DNA of 64,000 bases from Gammaproteobacteria bacterium. GTDB lineage: Bacteria; Pseudomonadota; Gammaproteobacteria; Pseudomonadales; Pseudohongiellaceae. The stretch spans positions 1 to 64,000 of the forward strand of contig JAQWZF010000024.1 of NCBI GenBank assembly GCA_029253585.1. The letters are read 5' to 3'. Shown here piece after piece: positions 32,424 to 40,464 of the stretch (position 1 is the stretch's first letter; each line of letters opens with the position of its first letter). The position numbers and the translations under genes are program-made. The notes under the pieces were generated by a model. It did no database searches, had not been told where the DNA came from, and worked only from the letters and a program-made list of their open reading frames with translations.

Positions 32424-32601
32424 TTGGCTAACTGCTGAGTCGATTGAATGCTGAGAGGAATGGTTTTTGTTTGTAAGTTTTGGTCAGAATTCTACACGGT
32501 TTGACGAGCGGGGGTAATGCTAATTGGCTTGGGGTAGTGTGTGTTTTTAGCCGTGGTTATTTACGGTTCACTTCAATCTATGAAGCCGTTACCATAAGGC
32601 C

Positions 32602-33102
32602 ATGTCAGATTCTCTCAGCAACTCCATCCCCGAGCTGGTTCAACAGCTGGCTGATAAACTCCTCGCAAAAAAACTCATCATCTCCACGGCCGAATCCTGT
32701 ACCGGCGGCTGGATCTCTCAATCACTAACGGCACTCGCTGGCAGTTCCGTCTGGTTCGATAGTGGCTTCGTTACCTATTCGAATGAGGCGAAGCAGCGAC
32801 TGCTGTCAGTGCCCGCCGCCGTCTTCGACAACGACGGGGCGGGTGCCGTGAGCGAGGCGACGGTGCTGGCAATGACCGCCGGTGCGATTCAAAACAGTAG
32901 AGCCAATCTGGCGGTGGCCGTTAGTGGCATCGCCGGTCCCGATGGCGGCAGCGAAGAAAAACCCGTGGGTACGGTCTGGATCGCCTGGCAATGGGAGAGC
33001 AAAAGTCTCGCGCGATGCTTCCATTTTAGTGGCGACCGCGAGTCTGTGCGCAGGGCAACGGTGCTCGCCGCCCTCGATGGCTGCCTATTGTTAGTTGATT
33101 AG
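32602..33102 (+). CDS. pncC: Nicotinamide-nucleotide amidohydrolase (CinA C-terminal family)
   Basis: PncC deamidates NMN to nicotinic acid mononucleotide in the pyridine nucleotide salvage cycle. The stand-alone CinA C-terminal domain shows the STAESCTGGWISQSLTALAGSS signature, FVTYSNEAKQRLLSV, VAVSGIAGPDGGSEEKPVGTVW and a complete C-terminus in 166 residues. Location just upstream of the recA region is the usual one in gammaproteobacteria, where this gene is often called cinA. Confidence 0.95.
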   Translation: MSDSLSNSIPELVQQLADKLLAKKLIISTAESCTGGWISQSLTALAGSSVWFDSGFVTYSNEAKQRLLSVPAAVFDNDGAGAVSEATVLAMTAGAIQNSRANLAVAVSGIAGPDGGSEEKPVGTVWIAWQWESKSLARCFHFSGDRESVRRATVLAALDGCLLLVD

Positions 33103-33140
33103 ACAGAAAAACTAAAGGAATTCGATTTCATGCCAATATA

Positions 33141-33156
33141 CTGGTTGTATATACAG
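33141..33156 (+). promoter_or_regulatory. LexA (SOS) box 1
   Basis: The sequence CTGGTTGTATATACAG fits the gammaproteobacterial SOS consensus CTG-N10-CAG with a TATATA-rich centre. It is 38 bases upstream of a second nearly identical box. Both lie in the pncC-recA spacer. Confidence 0.88.
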
Positions 33157-33163
33157 TAATAAT

Positions 33164-33191
33164 TTGTTTAAATTTACACTGGTCGTATATA
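33164..33191 (+). promoter_or_regulatory. Probable SOS promoter for the small ORF and recA
   Basis: A TTGTTT at 33164-33169 and TATATA at 33186-33191, spaced 16 bases, form a plausible sigma-70 promoter. The -10 element lies inside the second LexA box, so LexA binding would block it. The assignment is by inspection only. Confidence 0.55.
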
Positions 33192-33194
33192 CAG
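33179..33194 (+). promoter_or_regulatory. LexA (SOS) box 2
   Basis: CTGGTCGTATATACAG differs from box 1 at one base in 16. Box 1 and box 2 are in direct orientation at a 38-base centre spacing. Tandem boxes usually imply tight repression with cooperative binding. Confidence 0.88.
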
Positions 33195-33310
33195 TAGTTT
33201 AGAAATTGGGCCCGGGTGCAAAGCCGGGTGCAAAGAAAGATCAGCTAAAGCCCATGTAACAAGGCTGTATAGACAACTTATCGGAATCTTTTAGGAAACA
33301 GGTGTACACA

Positions 33311-33568
33311 ATGCAGACCACAACGAGCGCTGTAAGTAACAAATCATTAACCAGATTGGCGCCGGCGGGGTCTGCTAACACAGGGTTATACGATTTATGG
33401 CTGAACTCGATGTTACCTACCGTGAGTCCATCGATGGTCACGGGAGTGACTTCGAGTTCGAGCCACCAGATTGCGGGTCAGAAAATTGACAGCGAACGCC
33501 TTGCAGAAAAGCTCATGCAGCTAGGCTACGAAAATATGCCAAAGGGCATAGTTCAGGAAAGATTGTAA
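33311..33568 (+). CDS. SOS-associated small protein with FlgM-like C-terminal motif
   Basis: I do not recognise this 85-residue protein as a whole. The ATG at 33311 (GTG at 33302 possible) lies 117 bases after two LexA boxes, so it is probably the first gene of the SOS-controlled transcript reaching recA. The N-terminal half is Ser/Thr-rich and contains LYDLWLNSMLP. The second half, HQIAGQKIDSERLAEKLMQL, resembles the C-terminal helix region of anti-sigma factor FlgM (compare VNGDYKVDSDRLAKKLMEL at 46,980-47,291). The last codons are the first unit of a 12-bp tandem array. Confidence 0.55.
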   Translation: MQTTTSAVSNKSLTRLAPAGSANTGLYDLWLNSMLPTVSPSMVTGVTSSSSHQIAGQKIDSERLAEKLMQLGYENMPKGIVQERL

Positions 33569-33616
33569 GAAAGACTGAAAGAAAGGCTGAAAGAAAGACT
33601 GTAAGAAATTTAGCAA
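33557..33616 (+). repeat. 12-bp tandem array overlapping the 3' end of the small ORF
   Basis: Five units follow each other: GAAAGATTGTAA, GAAAGACTGAAA, GAAAGGCTGAAA, GAAAGACTGTAA and GAAATTTAGCAA. The first contains the stop codon of the ORF at 33311-33568. If read through, the frame would continue as ERLK ERLK ERL and then stop, so the array looks like a duplication of the final codons. Confidence 0.85.
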
Positions 33617-33659
33617 GTAGCCGGGGACAGGCTACTATTTAAGACTCAGTAGACTGAGT
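33616..33659 (+). promoter_or_regulatory. Two small stem-loops in the recA leader
   Basis: One hairpin has arms AGTAGCC (33616-33622) and GGCTACT (33630-33636). The second has arms ACTCAG (33644-33649) and CTGAGT (33654-33659). No T-run follows either, so read-through into recA is expected. They could mark processing or attenuation between the small ORF and recA. Confidence 0.4.
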
Positions 33660-33736
33660 TATTTAGGGGCAACCCGACAACTGCTTTACTCATGGAACCA
33701 GGCTTCAGTTGTGAATGTAAACACAAGGAAATTAAG

Positions 33737-34825
33737 ATGATTGAGGGTAACGACAACAAAGATAAGGCACTCGCAGCGGCGCTTACGCAAATCGAAAGAC
33801 AATTTGGCAAGGGTTCCATGATGCGCCTCGGCGATAGCGAGCGCGAGCCAATACCCGCTATTTCTACCGGCTCGCTAGGGCTGGACGTCGCGCTGGGCAT
33901 AGGCGGTCTGCCCCGGGGCAGAGTGGTTGAAATCTACGGGCCAGAGTCCTCCGGTAAGACTACCCTGACGCTTCAGGTTATCGCCGAGGCGCAGAAGGCC
34001 GGTGGCAGCTGTGCCTTTATCGATGCGGAACACGCACTGGATCCTATCTATGCCGGCAACCTGGGTGTCGATGTCGACAACCTGCTGGTGAGTCAGCCGG
34101 ATACCGGTGAGCAGGCACTGGAAATATGCGACATGGTGGTACGTTCCGGCGCCTTGGATGTCGTTGTTATCGACTCCGTTGCCGCGTTAACGCCAAAGGC
34201 CGAGATCGAAGGCGACATGGGAGATAGCCACATGGGCTTGCAGGCCAGGCTGATGTCTCAGGCACTTAGAAAGATGACAGGTAATATAAAGAACTCGAAT
34301 ACTTTGGTTATCTTCATCAACCAGATTCGTATGAAGATCGGTGTCATGTTCGGCTCGCCGGAGACAACCACAGGCGGTAACGCACTGAAGTTCTATTCAT
34401 CGGTAAGACTGGATATCCGCCGCATCGGCTCGATTAAAGAGGGCGATGAGGTGGTAGGTAACGAGACTCGAGTCAAGGTCGTTAAGAACAAGGTGGCACC
34501 GCCGTTCAGACAGACTGAATTTCAGATTATGTACGGCAAGGGTATTCACCACCTGGGCGAGGTCATTGATCTGGGTGTTAAGCAGGGTCTGGTAGAAAAA
34601 TCCGGTGCATGGTATGCCTATAAGGGTGAGAAGATCGGTCAGGGCAAGAAGAACGCCGGACTATATCTTGAAGAAAACCCCCATATCGCCGAAGAGATCG
34701 AATTACAGATTCGTGCACAGTTACTAGGTGGCGATCTCATCGAAGAGGCGGCTAACTCAGAAGACGAAGTGCCCGCCAACGATGATGAAGTTGTAGTACT
34801 TGCTGATGTCAAGAAGACTAGTTAA
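33737..34825 (+). CDS. recA: Recombinase RecA
   Basis: RecA catalyses strand exchange and triggers LexA self-cleavage. The 362-residue chain starts [27 protein letters not shown]. It has Walker [14 protein letters not shown], the MAW-like segment, loop L1 [22 protein letters not shown] and loop L2 [30 protein letters not shown]. The ATG at 33737 is chosen because it gives the family N-terminus and is preceded by AAGGAAATTAAG; an ATG at 33692 is upstream. An acidic C-terminal tail is present. Confidence 0.98.
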   Translation: MIEGNDNKDKALAAALTQIERQFGKGSMMRLGDSEREPIPAISTGSLGLDVALGIGGLPRGRVVEIYGPESSGKTTLTLQVIAEAQKAGGSCAFIDAEHALDPIYAGNLGVDVDNLLVSQPDTGEQALEICDMVVRSGALDVVVIDSVAALTPKAEIEGDMGDSHMGLQARLMSQALRKMTGNIKNSNTLVIFINQIRMKIGVMFGSPETTTGGNALKFYSSVRLDIRRIGSIKEGDEVVGNETRVKVVKNKVAPPFRQTEFQIMYGKGIHHLGEVIDLGVKQGLVEKSGAWYAYKGEKIGQGKKNAGLYLEENPHIAEEIELQIRAQLLGGDLIEEAANSEDEVPANDDEVVVLADVKKTS

Positions 34826-34860
34826 GAAGCTCGGCTAGGCAGAGTGCTTAGTCGGAATAC

Positions 34861-34895
34861 CTAGGCTGCTAATGGTTTGTTAATTAGCAGCTTAG
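34861..34895 (+). terminator. recA-recX stem-loop (attenuator-like)
   Basis: Arms CTAGGCTGCTAAT (34861-34873) and ATTAGCAGCTTAG (34883-34895) pair with one G-U, around a nine-base loop. There is no clear T-run. E. coli has a leaky terminator between recA and recX at the equivalent place, so partial termination is plausible here. Confidence 0.5.
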
Positions 34896-34954
34896 CGTTA
34901 AGAAAATTGAAAGGCAGCGACACGCGCAGTGAGAATACAGCGAGAGCATAAGCG

Positions 34955-35533
34955 ATGAGCTTGCTATCACAGAGAAACTATTCAGTTGATAGCGAGGCCA
35001 TCGCCGTAAACGCTGAGTGTGTCGAAAGCCGCAGGAATCAAAAAACACCTCAAGTGTCTGAGACAGCATCTTGTAACGATGTCCCTGTTCTCCGGCGGGC
35101 CGCAATGGACTATCTGGCTCGCCGGGAACATTCTTTTTTTGAGCTCGCTGAAAAGCTAGGCAAGAAGTTCCTCGATACAGACGGCGAGCTACTCACCGAA
35201 GTACTGGACGTGCTGCGGGCGGAGAATTTGCAATCCGATGAGCGCTTCACCGAATCCTATGTGCGCTATCGCAAGTCCAGAGGCTTCGGCTATCTGCATA
35301 TCCGTGGCGATCTCTTCGCAAGGCGAGTGAGCGAAGAGCTGATTAACGAGCATCTGTTGATCGACGACGGACTTTGGCAGATAACGGCGGACGAGCTGGT
35401 AGTAAAGAAGCTGCGCAATCAAGTGCCCCTTGTGTTCGGTTCCAAATTACACAGGAAGCTGACTAGATTCCTTGAATCCAGAGGTTTCTCCCCACAAGAG
35501 TCCCGAAAGGCGCTCGATAAGCACCTCGGCTAA
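34955..35533 (+). CDS. recX: RecA regulatory protein RecX
   Basis: RecX caps RecA filaments and inhibits strand exchange. The family region begins at about residue 45 with VLRRAAMDYLARREHSFFEL and continues with LGKKF, SDERFTESYVRYRKSRGFGY and FLESRGFSPQESRKALD. The ATG at 34955 yields 192 residues, so the N-terminus is about 40 residues longer than the core family and contains no recognised motif. It follows recA as usual. Confidence 0.92.
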   Translation: MSLLSQRNYSVDSEAIAVNAECVESRRNQKTPQVSETASCNDVPVLRRAAMDYLARREHSFFELAEKLGKKFLDTDGELLTEVLDVLRAENLQSDERFTESYVRYRKSRGFGYLHIRGDLFARRVSEELINEHLLIDDGLWQITADELVVKKLRNQVPLVFGSKLHRKLTRFLESRGFSPQESRKALDKHLG

Positions 35534-35619
35534 ACGGAATCTCATCAGAGTCAGGCTAGTGATTAATTAGCCGATAATAGACTCTACTTTAGCCTCGCTC
35601 ATTTAGCAGAAGCCATCGA

Positions 35620-36320
35620 ATGCAGTTCTCTCCTCTAATCAAGAGTCTTCGACTAACCACTATCGTCTACGTCGTGCTTCTATCATCGCTACCTGCTCTG
35701 ACGGATGCCAATACATTCTCCCAGCGAGCCGTCAGTGCCGGCGAGGAGAGCAATGTCTCAAGGGCCTTAGACGGCCACAACGAGAAAGAATCCAGATTCA
35801 CGGAGCTGGAGTATTCCTTCGGCAAGCTCTATGAGATGGGGGCGAAAAATACACTGATCCTCAGTGCTGCCGTAAGCTCAGCCAAGTTCACCGACCTTAG
35901 GGGTTTCGACAGGGTCGGCCTCAGCGTGGCTGCGAACTACAATTACAAGTGGGCCCTTGGCGCCTATGCGCCGGTAGTGTCTCTTATTACGTCCTATGGC
36001 GTATCCAATATCGTCAGCGAGGCCAGCAAGAACGACGCGCCAGATTTTGCCTATCGCGAACTCGACATAGTCTGCGTAGCGGGCAAGTCGCAGTCGGTGC
36101 GTATCTTCGAACTTCTGGGAGAGCCGGCCAGCTAAGCGACAAGAAGAAAGAGGAGGTAGCTCTGTTCGCTGAGGCACTTCGTCACTACAGAGCGCAGAAT
36201 TGGAATGAAGCGGCTGAGATGTTTTCGCAACTCCAAATTAAATGCGACAATGCGCAATTGAGTCAGCTCTTTCTCGATCGTATCGCAAAATTTAGAGAAA
36301 CCTCTCCCGGCCTCGATTAG
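35620..36320 (+). pseudogene. Chimeric remnant: secreted beta-strand protein joined to adenylate/guanylate cyclase C-terminus
   Basis: The first 171 codons start with a signal-like sequence, then a beta-rich stretch (ELEYSFGKLYEMGAKNTLILSA) that looks like an outer-membrane barrel fragment. At about 35,995 this changes to YGVSNIVSEASKNDAPDFAY and RELDIVCVAGKSQSVRIFEL, which is the end of a class III cyclase domain. The frame stops at 36135. The normal cyclase tail (EALRHYRAQNWNEAAEMFSQL) continues in another frame to 36320. So it is a deletion fusion plus a frameshift. The catalytic residues of a cyclase are not present. Confidence 0.75.
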
Positions 36321-36353
36321 CAGGGCGACTATGTGTTTGATAGCAAATAGTGA

Positions 36354-36474
36354 GAGAAGAACGAGAACAGCGCGGGGATAGAGCAGGAGAAGAACGAGAT
36401 TAGCGCGAGAAAATAACGACGGTAGAACTACAGATTAACGAGAACAGAAGTAACAAGAACATAAGCAACGAGCT
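36354..36474 (+). repeat. Degenerate 11-bp tandem array upstream of the DUF1015 gene
   Basis: Eleven gapless 11-bp units can be laid out. Examples are GAGAAGAACGA (36354 and again 36387), GATTAGCGCGA (36398), GAAAATAACGA (36409), CAGATTAACGA (36431) and GAACAGAAGTA (36442). A 21-base stretch at 36354 recurs at 36387 with two mismatches. It fills the spacer after the cyclase remnant. Confidence 0.75.
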
Positions 36475-36557
36475 TGCTAGCTTGGCGAAATAGCCAGAGC
36501 TTGAGCGTTTCTTTTTAAATACTCATACATTTGAATCCCACACCCTTGGAACCCGCA

Positions 36558-37811
36558 ATGAAATTGATCAAACCCTTTCGAGGTCTTCGACCAAGTCGTG
36601 AACTCGCAGCGAAAGTTGCCTCACATCCCTATGACGTTCTCAACCGAGAAGAGGCATACGAACTTGCCAAGGATAATCCCCTTAGCTTTCTGCATATCAA
36701 CAAGCCAGAGGTCGACATGGATGCCTCGGTGGATGTGCACGATCAGTCGGTGTATGCGAAGGGCCGAGGGAATCTAGACAGATTTCAGGCGGAGGGTACG
36801 CTACAGCAAGACATCGAAGAAACACTCTACGTCTACAAGCAAGTCATGGGAGATCACGAGCAGGTAGGCCTGGTTGCGGTAGCATCCGTCGACGCCTACG
36901 AGAACAACCTTATCAAGAAGCACGAGTTCACCCGCCCGGTTAAAGAAGACGACAGGGTTAATCACATGGTCGCCCTAGATGCGCAGGTGGGCCCGGTATT
37001 TCTAACCTATAAGGCGCACGCAGAAGTAGATGCCCTGATCGCTAAGGTAACCGCTACTGAAGCAGAATATGACTTCGTGGCGGACGACGGCACCCGACAT
37101 GTGTTCTGGGTAGTCGAAGACCTAACACTCTCCGCAGACATCGAGGCGGCGTTCTCCCAGGTGCCTCATCTGTATGTCGCCGATGGCCACCATCGCTCGG
37201 CTGCCGCCTCGCGGGTGAAGCACCAGCGCGAGAAACAGAACCCCGAACACACAGGTGATGAATCCTATAACTTCTTCCTGGTCGTCCTATTCCCGGACAA
37301 CCAGATGCAGATTCTCGACTACAACCGCCTGGTGAAAGATTTGAACGGGGCGGATAGTGTGAGCTTCCTGGAAAAACTAAGCGTAAATTTTGATGTAGAA
37401 AAACTCGACCTACAAGCGGTCAAGCCGGGCGTAGCCAGAGAGTTTGCGCTTTACCTAGACAAGCAATGGTACAAGTTGCGCAGCAATGAAAACCTGGTCT
37501 CAAAGATAGACGAGCAAGATCCGGTAGGCAGCTTGGACGTCAGCATACTGCAAGACTTCGTGTTCACTCCAATGTTGGACATCGTAGATCAGCGTACAGA
37601 TAAGCGCGTCGACTTCGTTGGCGGTATAAGAGGTTTGGCTGAGCTGGAGAAGAGGGTGGATGCGGGTGACTGGGCCGCGGCGTTTGCGCTATACCCAACT
37701 TCAATCGAAAGTTTAATGGCTATCGCCGATGCCGATGAGGTGATGCCGCCGAAATCGACCTGGTTCGAACCTAAACTAAAGAGTGGGCTGGTAGTCCACA
37801 AGTTGGACTAG
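36558..37811 (+). CDS. DUF1015 family protein
   Basis: The 417-residue protein matches the DUF1015 family. It opens KLIKPFRGLRPSRELAAKVASHPYDVLNREE and has the conserved LYVADGHHRSAAASRVK and FLVVLFPDNQMQILDYNRLV segments and a C-terminal MPPKSTWFEPKLKSGLVVH. Members occur near serine/glycerate metabolism genes, but the biochemical role is not firmly established and nothing nearby points to one. The ATG at 36558 is preferred over a TTG at 36531. Confidence 0.9.
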   Translation: MKLIKPFRGLRPSRELAAKVASHPYDVLNREEAYELAKDNPLSFLHINKPEVDMDASVDVHDQSVYAKGRGNLDRFQAEGTLQQDIEETLYVYKQVMGDHEQVGLVAVASVDAYENNLIKKHEFTRPVKEDDRVNHMVALDAQVGPVFLTYKAHAEVDALIAKVTATEAEYDFVADDGTRHVFWVVEDLTLSADIEAAFSQVPHLYVADGHHRSAAASRVKHQREKQNPEHTGDESYNFFLVVLFPDNQMQILDYNRLVKDLNGADSVSFLEKLSVNFDVEKLDLQAVKPGVAREFALYLDKQWYKLRSNENLVSKIDEQDPVGSLDVSILQDFVFTPMLDIVDQRTDKRVDFVGGIRGLAELEKRVDAGDWAAAFALYPTSIESLMAIADADEVMPPKSTWFEPKLKSGLVVHKLD

Positions 37812-37840
37812 CAGTCTTTTAATCTAGCTAGTCTAACTAG

Positions 37841-38838
37841 TCTAAAAAAGATAGTGTAGGCTATGTGCGAAAGACAATAAGCGAATTCTTAATGCCCTTT
37901 GCTATGCTCCGAAACCTTAACATTAGCCCCATTGCTCTGGAGGAATGGGATGGTGTTGTCTGGTATTCACCGACTATCTTTCTGGGGCCTATTGTCGCTT
38001 CTCTAAAAAAAGAATACCTGTCGAAGCTATCTGATTGTCTGTGATATTTTCCAGAATGGGCAGTAAACATGGGCTTGATGGACCGAGGCATTCCTTACAG
38101 ATTTTTCAAATTGATTGCTAAGTATCAATACGGATTAGCTGATTTTATCGGTATACAAACTCAAGGGAACGAGATTTATTTTCAGAATTGGTTGAAGCGG
38201 CGAAGCGGGCGTCTCGAAGTTTGAATAACTGGATTGCCAAGTCTCCCGAAAGCGCTTGTAGTATTCACATTAGTCAGTCAGCTCTTCGTGATCGGTTTTT
38301 GTTTGTTTATGCCGGAAATATGGGAGTTGCTCAAGGCATGGACTCTTTGTTGAGGCTGGCAGAGTCTTTGCGCGAGAGAGAAGATATAGGTTTTGTATTT
38401 GTAGGTCGTGGTAGTGAGTCCGCTCGGCTTCGGAATGAGGCAAAGCAGTTAGCTCTGCCTAATGTGCTTGTTTATGATGAAATAGATGCTGAAGAGATTC
38501 CTAGGCTATACAGTCAATGCCAAGTAGGGCTCTTGGCCCTTGATCAGAAGCACAAATCCCACAATATTCTAGGAAAGTTTTTGCCTTACATGCAAGCTGG
38601 GTTGCCGGTGCTCGCGTTAATCAACACAGGTAATGATTTGCTAGAGCTGATTAGAAGGGAGCGAGTGGGGTGCGTAATTACAGAAACATCTCCAGAGAAA
38701 ATTTCTGACTTGGCCTTAGAATTGATTGATAAGAGCCGATATGACAAAGAAATCGCTGCTCGGTGTAAAGCCCTTGCTGAAAGGCTTTTTTCAGCGGACC
38801 TGGCCGCAGAGCTAGTTATTTCCGGGTTACAGGGATAG
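37841..38838 (+). pseudogene. Broken group 4 glycosyltransferase (WbuB/WcaI-like)
   Basis: Fragments in different frames form one glycosyltransferase. From 37862 the frame reads ISEFLMPFAMLRNL and EEWDGVVWYSPTIFLGPIVA. Around 38,030-38,050 it shifts for one short segment (YLIVCDIF) and meets a TGA. It resumes as YFPEWAVNMGLMDRGIPYRF and ADFIGIQTQGNEIYFQNW. It shifts again near 38,212 into a 217-codon frame with FLFVYAGNMGVAQGMDSLL, the nucleotide-sugar end of GT-B enzymes. The first 80 or so residues are missing. The segment is visibly richer in A and T than its neighbours. Confidence 0.8.
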
Positions 38839-38902
38839 AGTACAATCACAGCAGCTATGATAAATTGAGTTATCATTAGATATAGAGTTGGAAGATTAAA
38901 CA

Positions 38903-40195
38903 TTGGCATTCAATAAATTCCAAGATTTTTTAGGCGGCCTAGTCGCACGCCAACGCGATCGCTTCTCCAAGAGCGGTACTCCCGACATCGAAGAGTTGCT
39001 GGATAGCCTTATGGGCAATACCGGTGAGGTGTCAGCTATCGTCGCCGCGCGCGAGCTGTTGGATGTGTACGAAGGCTTGGACGATGAAGGCAAGAAGGAT
39101 TTTTTCTTCAATATAGAGAAGAATTTTAATGCAGAGCCAGCGAGTGTAAAGTTAGCTTTTGACACTTTTGATTCAGACCCCAGTAGCAGTAATCTGAATC
39201 GCCTCTATCGGTCAGCAGAGCCGCGGCGTGTAGAATTGCTTCGGCGCTTAAATCAAACTCCCGGAGCGGCGCACGACCTAGTGGGTATGCGTAAAGACCT
39301 GCTCGGTCTACTGCGTGATCATCCCGAGCTGTCTGCAGTCGATGAAAACTTCATGCACCTGTTTCGCTCCTGGTTCAGTCGGGGTTTCCTGCTGTTGCAG
39401 ACCATCGACTGGTCTACCTCTGCAGCTATCCTCAATCGCATCATTCGCTACGAGGCGGTGCACGCGATTAAAGACTGGGATGACCTGCGCAGTCGTGTTG
39501 ATAGGCCGAACCGGCGTTGTTTCGCCTTCTTTCATCCGGCACTGACGGATGAGCCGCTTATCTTTGTTGAGGTGGCGCTGAGTAATGAGATTCCTGGCTC
39601 TATCGATTCGATATTAAATGACGCGGCGGAAGGCGATATCGATCCAACAAAATTTACCACTGCTACGTTCTATAGCATTAGTAACTGTCAGCCTGGTTTG
39701 AAGAATATCTCCTTCGGTAACTTCCTCATTAAGCAGGTGGTGCAGGAGCTGAAGGCGGACTTTCCGTCTATTAAGCAGTTTGTGACGCTGTCTCCTATCC
39801 CTGGTTTTAAACGCTGGCTGGATTGCGATACGGAAGAGGGCAGTGCCGACTTGGACGAGTTGAAGGCGCAAATGCGCTCTCTGGATATCGTTGCGGACAA
39901 TGTGGCCGAGTATGAGGAGGCTATACGCAAGTTGGTGTTGAACTATCTGCTGTTAGCAAAGAAGGGGAAATACCCCCTGGACCCTGTCGCTCGATTTCAT
40001 ATAGGCAATGGGGCGCAGGTGCAGCAGATCCATGCATCGGCAGATTTAAGCGAGAAGGGCCTCGCTCAATCCTATGGTGTGATGGTCAATTATCTCTATG
40101 ATCTGCGTTATATCGAGCGTAATCACGAGCAGTACGTCACAGAAGGCAATATCGAGTTCAATGACAAGCTAAAGGCCTCTCTGCTCAAAGGCTAG
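38903..40195 (+). CDS. Malonyl-CoA decarboxylase
   Basis: The 430-residue protein fits the MCD family, which decarboxylates malonyl-CoA to acetyl-CoA. It has an N-terminal helical domain and a catalytic GNAT-like domain with RRCFAFFHPALTDEPLIFVEVAL, FYSISNCQPGLKNISFGNFL (candidate catalytic Ser), SPIPGFKRWL and the C-terminal ARFHIGNGAQVQQIHASAD (candidate catalytic His). The start is TTG at 38903, the only reasonable start, with a GGAAG 10-15 bases upstream. No other malonate genes are adjacent. Confidence 0.92.
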   Translation: MAFNKFQDFLGGLVARQRDRFSKSGTPDIEELLDSLMGNTGEVSAIVAARELLDVYEGLDDEGKKDFFFNIEKNFNAEPASVKLAFDTFDSDPSSSNLNRLYRSAEPRRVELLRRLNQTPGAAHDLVGMRKDLLGLLRDHPELSAVDENFMHLFRSWFSRGFLLLQTIDWSTSAAILNRIIRYEAVHAIKDWDDLRSRVDRPNRRCFAFFHPALTDEPLIFVEVALSNEIPGSIDSILNDAAEGDIDPTKFTTATFYSISNCQPGLKNISFGNFLIKQVVQELKADFPSIKQFVTLSPIPGFKRWLDCDTEEGSADLDELKAQMRSLDIVADNVAEYEEAIRKLVLNYLLLAKKGKYPLDPVARFHIGNGAQVQQIHASADLSEKGLAQSYGVMVNYLYDLRYIERNHEQYVTEGNIEFNDKLKASLLKG

Positions 40196-40464
40196 GCCCT
40201 GTCCTGGCTTTTCCTCTTCCATGTCTTCATTCAGACTCCTGTCTCTAAGCATCCGCGTATTTGGGTTATTCTTACTAGGTTTCGACTTAACCGAGCATGC
40301 TAGGGAATGCCTATAAACTCATACAAAACAGTCAGGTATGGGTTATTCTCCGCTACCAGATCGCGCACTTAGTAAGAACTTGAACTGAACCTTCTTGCTA
40401 GGATCAAAGCTGATATACTTCGGATTCAGCATCCAACACAGCAACTTGCAGCGTTTCCGAAATC

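Noticed and set aside
33302-33568. Small ORF as a plain recA leader without coding role
   Set aside because: Not fully excluded, but the FlgM-like motif and the frame ending within a codon-phased array favour a real gene.
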